Below are positions 50,537 to 61,900 of a stretch of 64,000 bases of DNA, piece after piece. The notes under the pieces were generated by a model. It was given only the letters and a program-made list of their open reading frames with translations, searched no databases and was not told the origin of the DNA. Numbering within the stretch: position 1 is the stretch's first letter; every line of letters begins with the position of its first letter. The stretch is from contig JAIUOS010000013.1 of assembly GCA_020161755.1 (NCBI GenBank), forward strand, positions 31,660-95,659, read 5' to 3'. Origin of the DNA: Actinomycetota bacterium. GTDB lineage: Bacteria > Actinomycetota > Actinomycetes > Propionibacteriales > Propionibacteriaceae. The position numbers and the translations under genes were made by a program.

Positions 50537-51769
50537 ATGGACAGGCCCGACCTGCGCCGTGCGCGGCGTCCCGGGGAGGCGGACGCGCCCCGCGTCGAGC
50601 AGGACGGACGCGTCTGGCGGATCCGTTCGCTGGCCGTCGCCCGCCAGGTGCTCCGCGCCCGGACGCAGACCACGCAGGCCGGGTTCACCGCTGAGGCCAT
50701 CCCGACCGGCGGCCTCACGCATCGACCGATCCTGATCTCCGACGGACGACTGCACGACGAGCAGCGCAGCAAGGTGGGCCGGTTCTTCGCCCCGGCCGTG
50801 GTCGCCGAGCGGTACACCGCACGGATGGAGGCCAGCGCGGACGCGTTGCTCGACCGTGCCACCGCGCAGGGCCGCTGCATCCTGGACGAGATTGCGCTGC
50901 TGTACACCGTCGAGGTGACCGCCGAAGCGGTCGGCCTCACCGAGTCGCCGGTGCCGAGGATGGCCCGGCGGTTGGTCAGCTTCTTCAACCAGCCGCCGTT
51001 CGACATCACCCGCGACGACCTCGGCCGCACCCGCGGGCAGTGGGCGAGGGCGGCGGTCAACGGCCTGCTGCCGATCGTCCGGTTCTACGCCGCGGACGTC
51101 CGTCCGGCGATCAGGGCACGACGTCGGCAGCCGCGCGAGGACGTGATCAGCCACCTCATCGGGGAGGGCTACTCCGACCTCGAGATCCTCGTGGAGTGCG
51201 TGACCTACGGCACCGCCGGCATGGTCACCACCCGGGAGTTCATCTGCATGGCCGCATGGCACCTGCTCCAGAACCCGCCGTTGCGGGAGCGGTACCTGGT
51301 GGCCGGCCAGCCCGAACGCTTCGCCATCCTCAACGAGGTGATCCGGCTCGAGCCGGTCGTCGGCCACCTGTATCGGCGGGTCACCGAGCCGCTGGAGGTC
51401 AACGACGGCGCGAGCGCGTGGACGATCCCGGCCGGCCACCTCGTCGACGTGTGCATCCGGCCGGCGAACGCGGACGCCGCCGCGGTGGGGGAGCGGCCGC
51501 TGGACCTGTGCCCGCAGCGGACGCTGCCGTCCGGGGTGAACCAGGCCGTACTGAGCTTCGGCGACGGCGCCCACAAGTGCCCCGGCCAGCCGCTCGCGAT
51601 CCTGGAGTCCGACGTCCTCCTGCGCCGGTTGTTTGCGCGCGACCCGCGCATCCTCACCGAGCCCGAACTGGGCTGGGACGACCTGATCGCGGGCTACATG
51701 CTGCGCGGCTTCGCGCTCGAACTGGGCGGGACGAAACCCTCAACCAGCGCCGGGCAAACCCTCAAGTAG
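50537..51769 (+). CDS. Cytochrome P450
   Basis: A 410-aa bacterial class I P450. The haem-binding loop is FGDGAHKCPG with the axial Cys348, the ExxR pair is Glu267/Arg270 (NEVIR), and the I-helix region YGTAGMVTTRE lacks the usual acid-Thr pair exactly but keeps Gly-Thr. Oxidises an unknown substrate with electrons from ferredoxin. No redox partner or biosynthetic cluster adjoins it. ATG 50537 is chosen over the GTG-type frame from 50450 because GGAAGGCGG precedes it. In the 164 bases after it, CACCGG (51814-51819) and CCGGTG (51826-51831) form a small hairpin that may terminate it. Confidence 0.88.
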   Translation: MDRPDLRRARRPGEADAPRVEQDGRVWRIRSLAVARQVLRARTQTTQAGFTAEAIPTGGLTHRPILISDGRLHDEQRSKVGRFFAPAVVAERYTARMEASADALLDRATAQGRCILDEIALLYTVEVTAEAVGLTESPVPRMARRLVSFFNQPPFDITRDDLGRTRGQWARAAVNGLLPIVRFYAADVRPAIRARRRQPREDVISHLIGEGYSDLEILVECVTYGTAGMVTTREFICMAAWHLLQNPPLRERYLVAGQPERFAILNEVIRLEPVVGHLYRRVTEPLEVNDGASAWTIPAGHLVDVCIRPANADAAAVGERPLDLCPQRTLPSGVNQAVLSFGDGAHKCPGQPLAILESDVLLRRLFARDPRILTEPELGWDDLIAGYMLRGFALELGGTKPSTSAGQTLK

Positions 51770-51933
51770 ATACACGCCGACCCGGCGGGGAGTGTCAGAC
51801 TCTATTACCAGTTCACCGGAGAATGCCGGTGATTCGGTCGGCGTGGAGTTGCCCCATTCACCCGGGTTTGCGCGCCCCCATTCGGCATGCTCGCTGATTT
51901 TGGCGCGCCCGCAATCGGGAAGGTAGGAGAAGG

Positions 51934-53337
51934 ATGCGGTTCGGTTCGGTTCGTACGATGCTCACCGCGATCGTGGCCAGCCTCGTGGCCGTCGCCGGGG
52001 TGATCGTCCCGACGGCTCCCGCCAGCGCGGTTGCGGCCGCGTCCCGGTCGAACCTGAAGGCGTTGGCGATCTACTACCAGCGCACCGGCAACGTCGCCCA
52101 GCGCGAAATCGTGGTCGGCTCGATGGCCACGAGCTCGACCCGGGAAAGCCGACTGTGGGGCGATTTCATGGATTCGTGGTCGACCATCAACGCGCAGTTG
52201 GACATGAACTACACCGTGCCGAAAGGCCTGCCGTCGAAGGGGCATGTATTCGTCGTTCTCGGCTCGGCCCTGAGCAAATCCGGAAAGATCACCACCAAGC
52301 TCAGCCGGCGGCTCACGGTGGCCGTGAGCGCGTTGAAGAAGTACCCGCACTCGCGTGTGCTGGTGAGCGGCGGCGCTGCCCGCAACGGACACACCGAGGC
52401 CGGCGTGATGCGGTCGTGGTTGCGGTCGCACGGCATCGCCGACTCGCGGATCATCGTCGAGAAGAAGTCCGCCAGCACCATCGGCAACGCGGACTACTCG
52501 ATGGCGATCCTCGCCGCCTCGTCGAAGTACACCAGCTACTCGCTGATCTCGGACTCCTCGCACCTGCGCCGGGCGAGCATCCTGTTCCTGGCCGCCACCG
52601 TGCGTATCCAGGAGAAGAGCGGACGCGACTGGTCCATCCGCCAGCTCGCCAACGTGGCCTACAAGGACATGGCCAGCGCGGGCAAGGGCCCGCTCAGCGC
52701 GTCCTCGATCGCCTACACGGCGAGCAACGTGGCCAGCGTGTTCGACCTGAGCGGCACCTACCGGGACGTGGTCGCCGACCCCCCGGCCAAGGCCGTCCTG
52801 ACCTCGGTGAACGTGACCGCCCCGACGAAACTGACCTACGCGGTGGGCGACGCGTTCGCCGCCAAGGGGCTGGTGGTGCGGGCGGTCTACAACAAGGGCG
52901 TGTACTCCCGGCCGGTCACCGGTGACGCGGACGTCCAGGGCTTCGACTCCTCGTCCGTGGGCGGGGCGACCGCCACCGCGACGTTCACCGAGGGCGACGT
53001 CACCAAGGCCTCGTCCTTCGCCTACACGGTGGTGAAGGCGGACAGTTCGCTGAAGCTGTCCTTCTCGACGAAGACCGTCCGCGCGTCGAAGACCCGCGTG
53101 GTGGTGACGGCGAAGCTGGCGGCGCCGAACAAGCTGTCGCCGACCGGCCGCGTCCGGTTCTACCTCGACGGCAAGCGCCTGAAGACCTTCGTGATCGATG
53201 CCGACGACACCGGCACCTACACGCTCACCTACCCGAAGATCGCCACGACCGGAGGCCATGCCTTCGTGGTGAAGTACAGCGGAGACGACCAGCTCGAGGC
53301 CGCCCGCACCGCTGCCACGCTGACGGTCAGCAAGTAG
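51934..53337 (+). CDS. Secreted DUF218 (YdcF/ElyC-like) protein with Ig-like repeats
   Basis: A 467-aa protein with a Sec signal peptide (cleavage near ASA-VAAA, ~33). Residues ~100-240 carry a DUF218 domain: HVFVVLGSALS, VLVSGGAARNGHTEAGVMRSWL, IIVEKKSASTIGNADYS. A beta-rich linker and a C-terminal Ig-like domain follow (AKLAAPNKLSPTGRVRFYLDG, VVKYSGDDQLEAARTAATL). DUF218 proteins are linked to envelope or vancomycin-related functions. A secreted form joined to Ig-like modules suggests a cell-surface role. ATG start with GGTAGGAGAAGG. The 164 bases upstream contain no other gene. Confidence 0.82.
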   Translation: MRFGSVRTMLTAIVASLVAVAGVIVPTAPASAVAAASRSNLKALAIYYQRTGNVAQREIVVGSMATSSTRESRLWGDFMDSWSTINAQLDMNYTVPKGLPSKGHVFVVLGSALSKSGKITTKLSRRLTVAVSALKKYPHSRVLVSGGAARNGHTEAGVMRSWLRSHGIADSRIIVEKKSASTIGNADYSMAILAASSKYTSYSLISDSSHLRRASILFLAATVRIQEKSGRDWSIRQLANVAYKDMASAGKGPLSASSIAYTASNVASVFDLSGTYRDVVADPPAKAVLTSVNVTAPTKLTYAVGDAFAAKGLVVRAVYNKGVYSRPVTGDADVQGFDSSSVGGATATATFTEGDVTKASSFAYTVVKADSSLKLSFSTKTVRASKTRVVVTAKLAAPNKLSPTGRVRFYLDGKRLKTFVIDADDTGTYTLTYPKIATTGGHAFVVKYSGDDQLEAARTAATLTVSK

Positions 53338-53347
53338 GGGCGGGCAC

Positions 53348-54214
53348 TCAGTCGATGCGGTAGGGGTCGCCGTAGACGTGCCACACCAGCGGGGTGGACA
53401 GGTCGAGGGTGCCGGCCCGCAGGAAGACCAGCTGTTCGGTATCGACCCGGGTGGTGTCCTCGTGTGCCTCCTCGGCCCGCATCGCCTTCTTCCGGACGGC
53501 CAGGAAGGCGGTCAGGTACGCGGTCTCGTCCCCGCCCATGCTGGGGGGAGCGGCTTTCCGCAGGGCCGCGGCGCGGATGCCGCCGAAGCTGGACGGATCG
53601 TCCCCGGGTCCGTGCATGACCATCGCGTCGTAGTAGATGAACTGGCCCAGCGCGCGCAGTCCGTCCGCCTTCGCCCGGGCCACCGCCGGGTCGAAGTAGG
53701 TCTGGTCGCGCTCAGCGTCCTGCGCGGCCTGCATGGCCGGGTCCTTCGCCGCGGCGCGCCACGCCTTCACGAACGGCGTGCCGAGCCCGGCGTGCGAGTC
53801 CGACCCGTTCACCGTGCGCAGAGCGGGCAGGAACCTGGCCAGGGCGTTGCCCGGGCTCGCGGCGGTGTACCGCTGGACGACCTCGAGCATGTCGCCGGTG
53901 CCCGAGCAGAACCCGATGATGCCCGCGGTGTAGCCGCGCCCGTCCCCGATGTCCTCGATGTAGCGGTACTGCGCCGTCCAGTCGAGCGAGGAGTTCTCCG
54001 CGCTGGAGACGAGCTCCATCGCGATCTCCTTCAGCGCCGGGGTGGCCAGGTCGGACGCGGGTGCGGCGGTCGGGCTCGAGGGCGGGCTCGTGGAGGGGGC
54101 GGACGGCGTCCCGCCGCCGGGTGTGACCGGGGTGCCGGACGCGGTGCAGGCGGCGAGGGTGAGCGTGAGAGTGAGCAGGCCGATCGCCGCCGGACGACCC
54201 CGTGACGCGCGCAT
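53348..54214 (-). CDS. csn: Chitosanase, GH46, lipoprotein
   Basis: A 288-aa chitosanase. The stretch from SSAENSSLDW to EDIGDGRGYTAGIIGFCSGT matches GH46. Catalytic residues are Glu73 and Asp91, spaced 18 apart as in Streptomyces N174 (Glu22/Asp40). The Sec signal has lipobox LAAC (Cys23), and a Pro/Ser/Thr-rich linker of ~30 residues separates the anchor from the enzyme. It endo-hydrolyses chitosan at the cell surface, giving oligosaccharides. ATG 54214. Ends ten bases from the DUF218 gene on the other strand. Confidence 0.92.
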   Translation of the reverse strand: MRASRGRPAAIGLLTLTLTLAACTASGTPVTPGGGTPSAPSTSPPSSPTAAPASDLATPALKEIAMELVSSAENSSLDWTAQYRYIEDIGDGRGYTAGIIGFCSGTGDMLEVVQRYTAASPGNALARFLPALRTVNGSDSHAGLGTPFVKAWRAAAKDPAMQAAQDAERDQTYFDPAVARAKADGLRALGQFIYYDAMVMHGPGDDPSSFGGIRAAALRKAAPPSMGGDETAYLTAFLAVRKKAMRAEEAHEDTTRVDTEQLVFLRAGTLDLSTPLVWHVYGDPYRID

Positions 54215-54295
54215 GCCGCCAGCCTAGGCTGCGTGAATGGACTGTCCCCGACCCGGGGTAAGAATGGGTTCACCAACGATCGAAGGAGTCACCAT

Positions 54296-54568
54296 ATGTC
54301 TGACGGCGTGAGCGAGTACGGTCTCGGTTCTCCCGACACCCAGGTCGGCGACGACGTCGGCTCGGCGGTCGAGGCCGAGAAGGCCGAGAGCCGCGAGCAG
54401 GCCCTGGCGCACGGCCTCGGCCCGTCCGAGGGCCCGTTCGAGGGCGAGTCGGCCTCCGAGGACGAGGGCACCCGCTTCGGGCTGGGTTCGGAGAACACCC
54501 AGGACGCCGACGTCGCGGAGCCGGCCGCCGATCCCGGCGACGGGCTCGAGCACGGCCTGGAGTCCTGA
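54296..54568 (+). CDS. Small acidic repeat protein (90 aa)
   Basis: Not recognised. ATG 54296 has GAAGGAGT eight bases before it. The protein is strongly acidic with few basic residues, with no hydrophobic core, and likely disordered. It contains two imperfect repeats (YGLGSPDTQVGDD, FGLGSENTQDAD) and shorter echoes HGLGPSEG and HGLES. It lies between the chitosanase and the GntR gene, ending 12 bases from the latter. Good ribosome site and composition support it being translated. Confidence 0.72.
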   Translation: MSDGVSEYGLGSPDTQVGDDVGSAVEAEKAESREQALAHGLGPSEGPFEGESASEDEGTRFGLGSENTQDADVAEPAADPGDGLEHGLES

Positions 54569-54580
54569 CCCCGATCGGGC

Positions 54581-55306
54581 CTACTCGCCGGGGCTGATGC
54601 CCAGCGCGATGTAGGCCCGACGGATGTGGTGCTCGACCAGGGTGGCGGCCGCGGCGGAGTCCCCGTCCTCGATGGCGGTCAGGATCTCGCGGTGCTCGGC
54701 GACGAGTTGCTGCCGGTGCGCCCCCCAGTCGGGCATCGCCTTCGATGCCGTCCGGATCGTCTCCCGGACGGCCTGGCGGATCGCCACGGTGAGGTCGGCG
54801 ATCAGTTCGCTGCGTCCGGTGCGGGCGATCAGCACGTGGAAGTCGGTGTCGAGGTCGTTGAACTCGTCGATGGCCTCGGCGCCCTCCATGGCCGCCATCA
54901 TCGCTTCCAGCCGACGGACCGAGCGGGGCGTCCGGCGCTGCGCGGCGAGGGCGGCCGACGACCGTTCGAGCGCCACCCGGGTCTCGGTGAGGTCGTACGT
55001 GCCGGCGTCCGACAGCGTGAGGTGCAGCTGGAAGATCCGGGCCAGGGCGTCCCCGCGGGCCGGTGCGATCCGGGTGCCCCGGCCGGGCCCGGTGCTGGAC
55101 GTGATCAGCCCCTGGGTCTGGAGCACGCGCATGGCCTCCCGCACCGCGGAACGGCTCACCCCCAGCTGCACGGCCAGGTCGCGCTCGGGCGGCAGCTGGT
55201 CGCCGGGACGGTGCGTCCCGGCGAGAATGCCCGCCTCGATGTGCTTGAGCACGACCTCGTAGGCGTGCAGGCCCTCGCGCTCCTCGGCTGGTGTCACAGG
55301 CATCAT
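54581..55306 (-). CDS. GntR/FadR-subfamily transcriptional regulator
   Basis: A 241-aa regulator with an N-terminal GntR winged helix (GDQLPPERDLAVQLGVSRSAVREAMRVLQTQGLI) and a helical FCD effector domain (ERSSAALAAQRR, DTDFHVLIARTGRSELIADL, EHREILTAIEDGDSAAAATLVEHHI). The FCD Asp/His residues in the latter segments usually bind a metal and an organic acid. It is divergent from the SnoaL-like gene by 38 bases and probably regulates it. ATG 55306. Confidence 0.92.
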   Translation of the reverse strand: MMPVTPAEEREGLHAYEVVLKHIEAGILAGTHRPGDQLPPERDLAVQLGVSRSAVREAMRVLQTQGLITSSTGPGRGTRIAPARGDALARIFQLHLTLSDAGTYDLTETRVALERSSAALAAQRRTPRSVRRLEAMMAAMEGAEAIDEFNDLDTDFHVLIARTGRSELIADLTVAIRQAVRETIRTASKAMPDWGAHRQQLVAEHREILTAIEDGDSAAAATLVEHHIRRAYIALGISPGE

Positions 55307-55344
55307 TGTGACGGACGTCGACCCCGGCAGATGGAGGCATCACG

Positions 55345-55782
55345 ATGGACCAGCAGACAGCCGTGCAGTTCCTCGAGGAGTACCACACCACGTTCTCCTC
55401 CCTCGACCCGGTCGCGATCACCGCGCTGTTCGCCTTCCCGTGCCAGGTGGTCGGCGACACCGGGACGGTGGCGCTCACCTCGGTGCCGGGCCCGGAGGTG
55501 TGGGCCGCCGCGATCGAGCGGATCGTCGGGGCCTACCGCGTGCTCGGGGTCACGACCGCGACGCCCGAGGGGGTGCAGGTCGTGCCGGTGACCGCCGGCA
55601 CCGCCCTGGTCGCCCTCACCTGGCACCTCGAGGACGCCGAGGGCCGTCCGGTCTACTCCTTCGCGGCCTGCTACACGCTGGTCGACACCGACGCCGGGCC
55701 GCGGATCGCCGCGGTGGTGCACGACGAGACGCCCAGGCTCCAGCAGGCCGTCGCCGCGGTGACGCAGCGGCATAAGCCCTAG
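55345..55782 (+). CDS. SnoaL/NTF2-like protein
   Basis: A 145-aa alpha+beta-cone protein with an N-terminal helix pair (FLEEYHTTFSSLDPVAITALF), then strands with TWHLEDAEGRPVYSFAACYTLV. Such folds serve as isomerases, hydrolases or ligand binders. Activity not predictable here. ATG 55345, GGAGGCATCACG before it. Divergent from the GntR gene. The next 206 bases hold no gene that I can support. Confidence 0.7.
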   Translation: MDQQTAVQFLEEYHTTFSSLDPVAITALFAFPCQVVGDTGTVALTSVPGPEVWAAAIERIVGAYRVLGVTTATPEGVQVVPVTAGTALVALTWHLEDAEGRPVYSFAACYTLVDTDAGPRIAAVVHDETPRLQQAVAAVTQRHKP

Positions 55783-55988
55783 TCGAGGTTAACCCGGAAC
55801 TCACGGTCGCTGAGGTGCAGGTGGCGACTGCGGCGCCGTTGGGGGTGTCGCCAACGTTGCGGTCGATGGTTTGAGCGGAGGGGTGGCGAAGTAGGCGCAG
55901 GCGTTTCTCAGTATCTGGACAGGTCCGGCTGAGCGGTTCCGGGGCGGGTTGACTTCGCTCGCTTTGCCCCACCCCTGGAGGTTTTGTC

Positions 55989-58900
55989 GTGTCTTTGAAG
56001 CCACGCTCGTGGCGTGTCTCGATCGCTTTGTCGATCTGTGTTGCGCTTGTTGTGTCGATCTTTGCGGGGGTCACGGTTGATCCGCCAGCGAGTCGGGACT
56101 CGGTGTGGGATTGGGTGCGGGGCTGGTTCGTTGGGCAGGCGCTCGCTGACGGCAAGCCGGTTCCGGTTCAGGAGTCGGGTTCGGCCGGGGGCCCGCAGGA
56201 TCAGGTGGCGGCGGCGGACACGAGCGCCGATGCGTCGGCTCGTGGCCGCGTCCAGGGCACGGGCAAGGGTGAGTTGGCCCCGTACGAGGCTGGCGTGGTT
56301 TCGGTGGAGCCGATTGCGGCTGGGCGCGAGATGGCCGGATCCGGTGGCGTGTTCGATGAGGCGTCGAGTGTGCGTTCGGCAACGGAGTCGGACGCGACGA
56401 CCGATGTGTTCGTGAACGCGGATGGTTCGCGCACTGCCATGGTTCATGCCTCGCCGGTCAACTATCAGTCGGCGGCGGGGGAGTGGTTGCCGATCGATGA
56501 CTCGTTGGTCGGTGCTGCGGGGCAGCCGTTGCGGCCCCGTGCGCATGGTTTGGGTATCAGGATCGGCCGTTCGGCGGATGCGACCGATCTGGTGTCGGTG
56601 GCGTTTGATTCCGGCCACGAGCTCGGTTTCGGTTTCGCGGGTGGCCGGTCGGTGTCGGCGAGGGTTGATGGTGACCGGGCGGTGTTCAAGGCGGCTCGGG
56701 CCGGGCTGGATGTGGTCGAGCAACCGACCAACGATGGGGTGAAGGAGACGCTGGTTCTGCAGTCGGCGTCGGCGGGGACGTCGTGGTCGTTCCCGTTGCG
56801 GCTGAAGGGGTTGACCGCGAAGAAGGCCAAGGATGGCTCGATAGTCCTGCTGAATGCCAAGGGTGTGCAGGTTGCTGCGATCCCGGCAGGTTTCGCGGTG
56901 GATTCCTCGGTCCCGGCGCCGGAGCCGGTTGCGACCAAGGTCAATTACGATCTGGCGACGGTGGCAGGCCGGACGGTGCTGACGGTGAGCGTCGACCCGG
57001 CCTGGCTGAACGATCCGGCGCGGGTCTTCCCGGTGTCGGTGGATCCGACGATCGCCACGTTGTCGTCGGCGGGCTATTACGAGACAGGCGCCGACACGAT
57101 CCGTCCGGAGCAGTTGCGGGTCGGCACCTATGACAGCGGCAAGACCCACAAGTCGCGCAGCTTCTTGGCGTTCGCCGATTTCGCGACCCAGTTCGCCGGC
57201 CAGCAGGTCACCGCCGCGTCGCTGACGGTGTTCGACATCTGGGCCTACAACGGTTGCTCGGGAACGACCTCGGTCGATGTGGGCCGGGTGACTGCTGACT
57301 GGTCTGCCGACGCGCTGGCCTCGCCGGGGCCGGCGATCGACACCGAGGGGGTCGGCAAGTGGTCGGGTACCTCCCCGTCGAAGGCCTGTGGCAACAGTTC
57401 CCTCGACCCGGCGGTGGGCGGGAACATCACTGCGGCGTTTGACGCCGATGGCGTGAAGATGCTCAACGACTGGATCTATCAGCCGGCCACGAACCATGGG
57501 ATCGCGCTGACCACGAGCGAGACCAACAACGACTACCGCAAGATCTTCGACTCCAGCACGGTGGCGGGCCACCAGCCGAGCCTGTCGGTCACCTACACGG
57601 CGAATGTCGCGCCGCAGGTTGACACCCAGTACCCGCTGAACAACTACTCGGTCCACAGCCTGACCCCGCAGTTGTTGGCGGCGGGCCATGACGCGGACAC
57701 GTTCCCGAATGCTTCGGTGACGTATCGGTTCACCGTCTACAGCGCGGACGGCTCGAGTGTGGTTGCGACCTCCGGCGATATCGCCTCCCCGAACTGGACG
57801 GTGCCGTCGGGGAAGCTGTCGTGGGGTGCCTCGTACCAGTGGTCGGCGACCACGAGTGACGGCGGTACCGATTCGCTGAACCCGCAGAAGTTCACCCTGA
57901 ACGTGGCGGTGCCGCAGCCGTCGCTGACCAGTGAGTTGTCGCAGAACTCCGGACAGGGGTTTGAGGCGAACGGTGGTAACTACACCAACTCCGACACCGA
58001 CTTCGACATCGAGACCGCCGGCCCGTCGCTGAGTGTGGACCGGGACTACAACAGCAACGATCCCCGCACGAGTGGGGCGTTCGGTGCCGGCTGGTCGTCC
58101 CTCTACGACGCGCGCGCCGTTGTCACCAGGGATGTGACCGGCGCCGAGATCGGGGTGACGGTCACCTATCCCGACGGCCGGGAGATCGGGTTCGGCCGCA
58201 ATCTGGACGGCAGCTACTCCCCGGCACCGGGCCGCTACTCCCAGTTCACCTCGCTCGGCGCCGACCAGGGATTCCAGCTGATCGACAAGTCGGGCACCGT
58301 CTATTCCTTCTCCAGGACCACAGGCAGCGGCAGCTACGGGTTGGCGTCGATCACCGACGCGTCCGGGCGCACCGAGTCGTTCAGCTATGACACCAACAAC
58401 CTGCTGAAGAAGGTCACGTCCGCCTCCGGTCGTTCGTTGACGTTCGGTTGGGCCACGCCCGCGGGCGCGACCAGCGCTCACGTCGCGACGGTGAGCAGCG
58501 ACCCGGTCGGGTCGGGCCCGGTCACCTGGACCTACGGCTACACCGGGGACCTGCTCACCTCGGTGTGCGCACCGACCACCTCGACGCACTGCATGAAGTA
58601 CTCCTATGCGGCGGCGAACCTGTATCCGCAGGCGCTGAACAACATGGGCCCGGTCAGCTACTGGCGGCTCAACGAAGCCTCCGGGGCCAGCCGGGCCGCC
58701 AGCACGGTGCTGGCCAATGCCGGCACCGACAACGGTAGCTACAAGAGCGTCACCCTGGGCGGTGCCGCGTCGCTGACCGGCAGCACCGCGACCACCGCCA
58801 CCTTCAACGGGTCCAGCTCGTCTGTGAAGTTGCTCGGCCGACCCGAGCTGGCTGGCGCGTTCCAGACCCTGACGGCACGATTCAAGGCGACCGCCACGAA

Positions 58901-61900
58901 CGGTGTGCTGTTCAGCTACCAGCGCGACCCGCTGTCCAAGGGGACGAGTACCGGGAACTACTGCCCGGCCCTGTACGTGGGCGATGACGGCAAGCTGATG
59001 GGCGAGTTCTGGAACGGCCACTCGCTGTACGCGATGAGCAGCCCGGCGTCGGTTGTCGACAGCAAGTGGCACGACGTCGCCCTGGTGGCCGCCGGCACCA
59101 CCCAGTTCCTGTACCTCGACGGGGTCAAGGTCGCCAGCCTCGACGGGCAGGTCCAGCCACTGTCGGTGCTGAGCACCCGCAACACCTACATCGGCACCGG
59201 CTACATCGGCGAAACCTGGAAGAACAACAAGAACCACGGCAGCGCCACCGCCAGCCCCCTGTACTTCAAGGGATCGGTCTCCGACGTCGCGTTCTTCGAC
59301 CGGGCACTCAGCGACTCCGAAGTGGCCGGGCTGGAGGCCCGCACCGCCGCCACCCAGCAGCTCACGTCCATCACCCGGCCCTCGGGCAACCTGTACGCCA
59401 CCGTCACCTACGACACCGCCACGGCGAAGGTGTCGAAGGTGGTCGACGAACACGGCGGCTCCTGGACGCTGAACAAGATGGCTGTGTCCGGTTCCAGCCA
59501 GGTCTTCGCCTCCTCCGTCCTGGGTGCGGCGCCCGACAACTACTGGCGGTTCGCCGACGCGGCCGGCCCTGACGTGGACAACGAACTCAACGGCAACCTC
59601 CTCACCGAGATCGGCGGGGTCACCGCCGCCACCACGGGCCGGTTCAAGGACTCCAAGGCAGCCACGTTCAACGGCACCACCGGCTACGCCAACTTCGTGC
59701 CCGACACCGACGACCCGACCGGAACCCTGATCGGGACCGGTGGCAACCAGTCCATCGGCCTGTGGTTCCGCACCAAGACCGCCAACGGGGTCCTGGCCGG
59801 CTACAACACCTCCGCGCTCGCCTCGGCCACCACCACAGCCGGGTTTGAGCCGCTGCTCTATGTCGGCTCGGACGGCAAGCTGCGCGGCGAGTACTGGACC
59901 GGGACGGTCGCCCCCATCACCACCAGCACGGCGGTCACCGACGACAAATGGCACTACGCCGTGTTGTCGGCAGCAGCCACCTCCCAGTCGTTGTACCTCG
60001 ACGGCACCCTGGTCGGCACGCTCACCGGAACGATCCAGCTGCCCTCCAGCACGGCCGCCGCCCACACCCAGCTCGGCGGCGGCTACCTGAGCAACGCGTG
60101 GCCCGCTGTCAGCGGCAAGACCACCGCCACCGCCACCTTCTTCAAGGGCTCCCTGGGTGACGTGGCCCTGTACAGCGCCGAGCTCACCAAGGCCCAGGCC
60201 GACGCCCAATGGGCGGCTGCGGCACAATCCGACGGGAAAGCGGCGATCTCGACCGCCAGCATTCTCGACCCGGGCGGCAAGACGCTGTCCTACACCTACG
60301 ACCTGCTGATGGGGAACCGCGCCCTGCTCGAGACCGACGCGCTCGGCAACCAGACCCAGTACGGCTACGACACCGGCGGCTTCCTCTATACGGTCGCCGA
60401 CCCCAACGGCAACGTCACCACCACCGGCCACGACGTGCGCGGCAACACCGTCAGCACCAAGACCTGCCAGGACTTCTCGGCCGACAAGTGCTCGACCGTC
60501 TACTACACCTACTTCCCCGACGACACCACCGCCAACCCGCCCGCCGATCCCCGCAACGACGTCATCACCTCGATACGGGACGGCCGTTCCACCTCCGCCT
60601 CCGACGACACTTACAAGACCACCTACCAGTACGACAGCGTCGGTAACCAGACCAGGGTCACCACCCCGGCCGTGCCTGGGTACCCCGATGGCCGGACCAC
60701 CACAACCACCTACACCACAAGCTCCACCGGTGCTGTCGGCGGCGGAACCACCCTCGCCGGCCTGATCGCCACGATCACCACCGCCGGCGGCAGGACAACC
60801 CGTTTCGCCTACACCGCCACCGGTGACCTGGCGACCCAGACCGACCCGTCCGGGCTCACCACCACGTTCGGCTACGACCCGCTCGGCCGGGTCACCAGCA
60901 AGACCGTCACGTCCGACAGCTATCCCGACGGGGTCGTGACCAGCTTCGAGTACGACCCACTCGGCCAGGTCGTGAAGGAAACCGATCCCGCCACCAAGAA
61001 CCTGATCACCGGGGTCGTCCACACCCCCGTGGTGACCACCAGCTTCGACGACGACGGCGACGTGCTGGGCCAGACCGTCAGCGACGCCACCGGCGGCGAC
61101 CCCGCCCGGTCCACCAGTTCGACCTACGACAGCCACGACCACGTCGTCACCACTACCGACGGGCTCGGCAAGCAGACCAGCTACGGCTACGACGTGTACG
61201 GCAACCGCACCACCGTCACCGACCCCACCGGCACCACCACCGTGTCACTGTTCGACGCTGAAGGCCGGCTGCTCACTACCACCCTCAAGAACTACACCGG
61301 GAACCCCAACAACCCGATCGCACCGGTCGACCTGGTCCTGTCCTCCCGCGCCTACGACCCGTCGGGCCGGTTGGCCAACATCAAGGACTCGATGGGCCGC
61401 AGGACCGTCTACACCTACACCGACAACGGGCTGCTGGCCACCATCACCCGCACCGACGACGGCCAGGCCAGCTTCGTCGCGAAACAGACCAGCTACGACG
61501 GCGCCGGCAACGCGATCCAGGAAATCACCAACAACGGTGCCACCACCACCACGATCACCGTGGACGCCGCCGGCCGACCCGCCAGCGTGGTCCTCGACCC
61601 CGACGGGCTGCACCGCACCACCAGCTACAGCTACGACGGCGACGACCAGGCGCTGACCACCACCATCGGCGACGCCGACGGCTCCTCCACCACCACCTCC
61701 ACCTACGACCCCAACGGCAAGGAGATCCAGCGGTCGGTCACCGGCACCGCCGACCCCGACAAGACGATCACCAGCACCTGGAAGCGGGACCAGCGTGGCC
61801 TGGTCACCCAGTCGACCGACCCGCTCGGGAACACCACCGACTACGTCAACGACCAGGCCGGCCAGGTGACGTCGATCATCTCCCCGCGAACCAGCACCGA

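Noticed and set aside
51770..51933. Possible riboswitch before the DUF218 gene
   Set aside because: Only one small hairpin could be seen, and no known riboswitch consensus was recognised.
55908..61142. Minus-strand open frame of over 1700 codons
   Set aside because: It lies opposite the RHS gene. Repeated Tyr-Asp/Thr-rich codons on the plus strand leave no stop in that antisense frame, and the translation is Val/Gly/Arg-rich with no domain.
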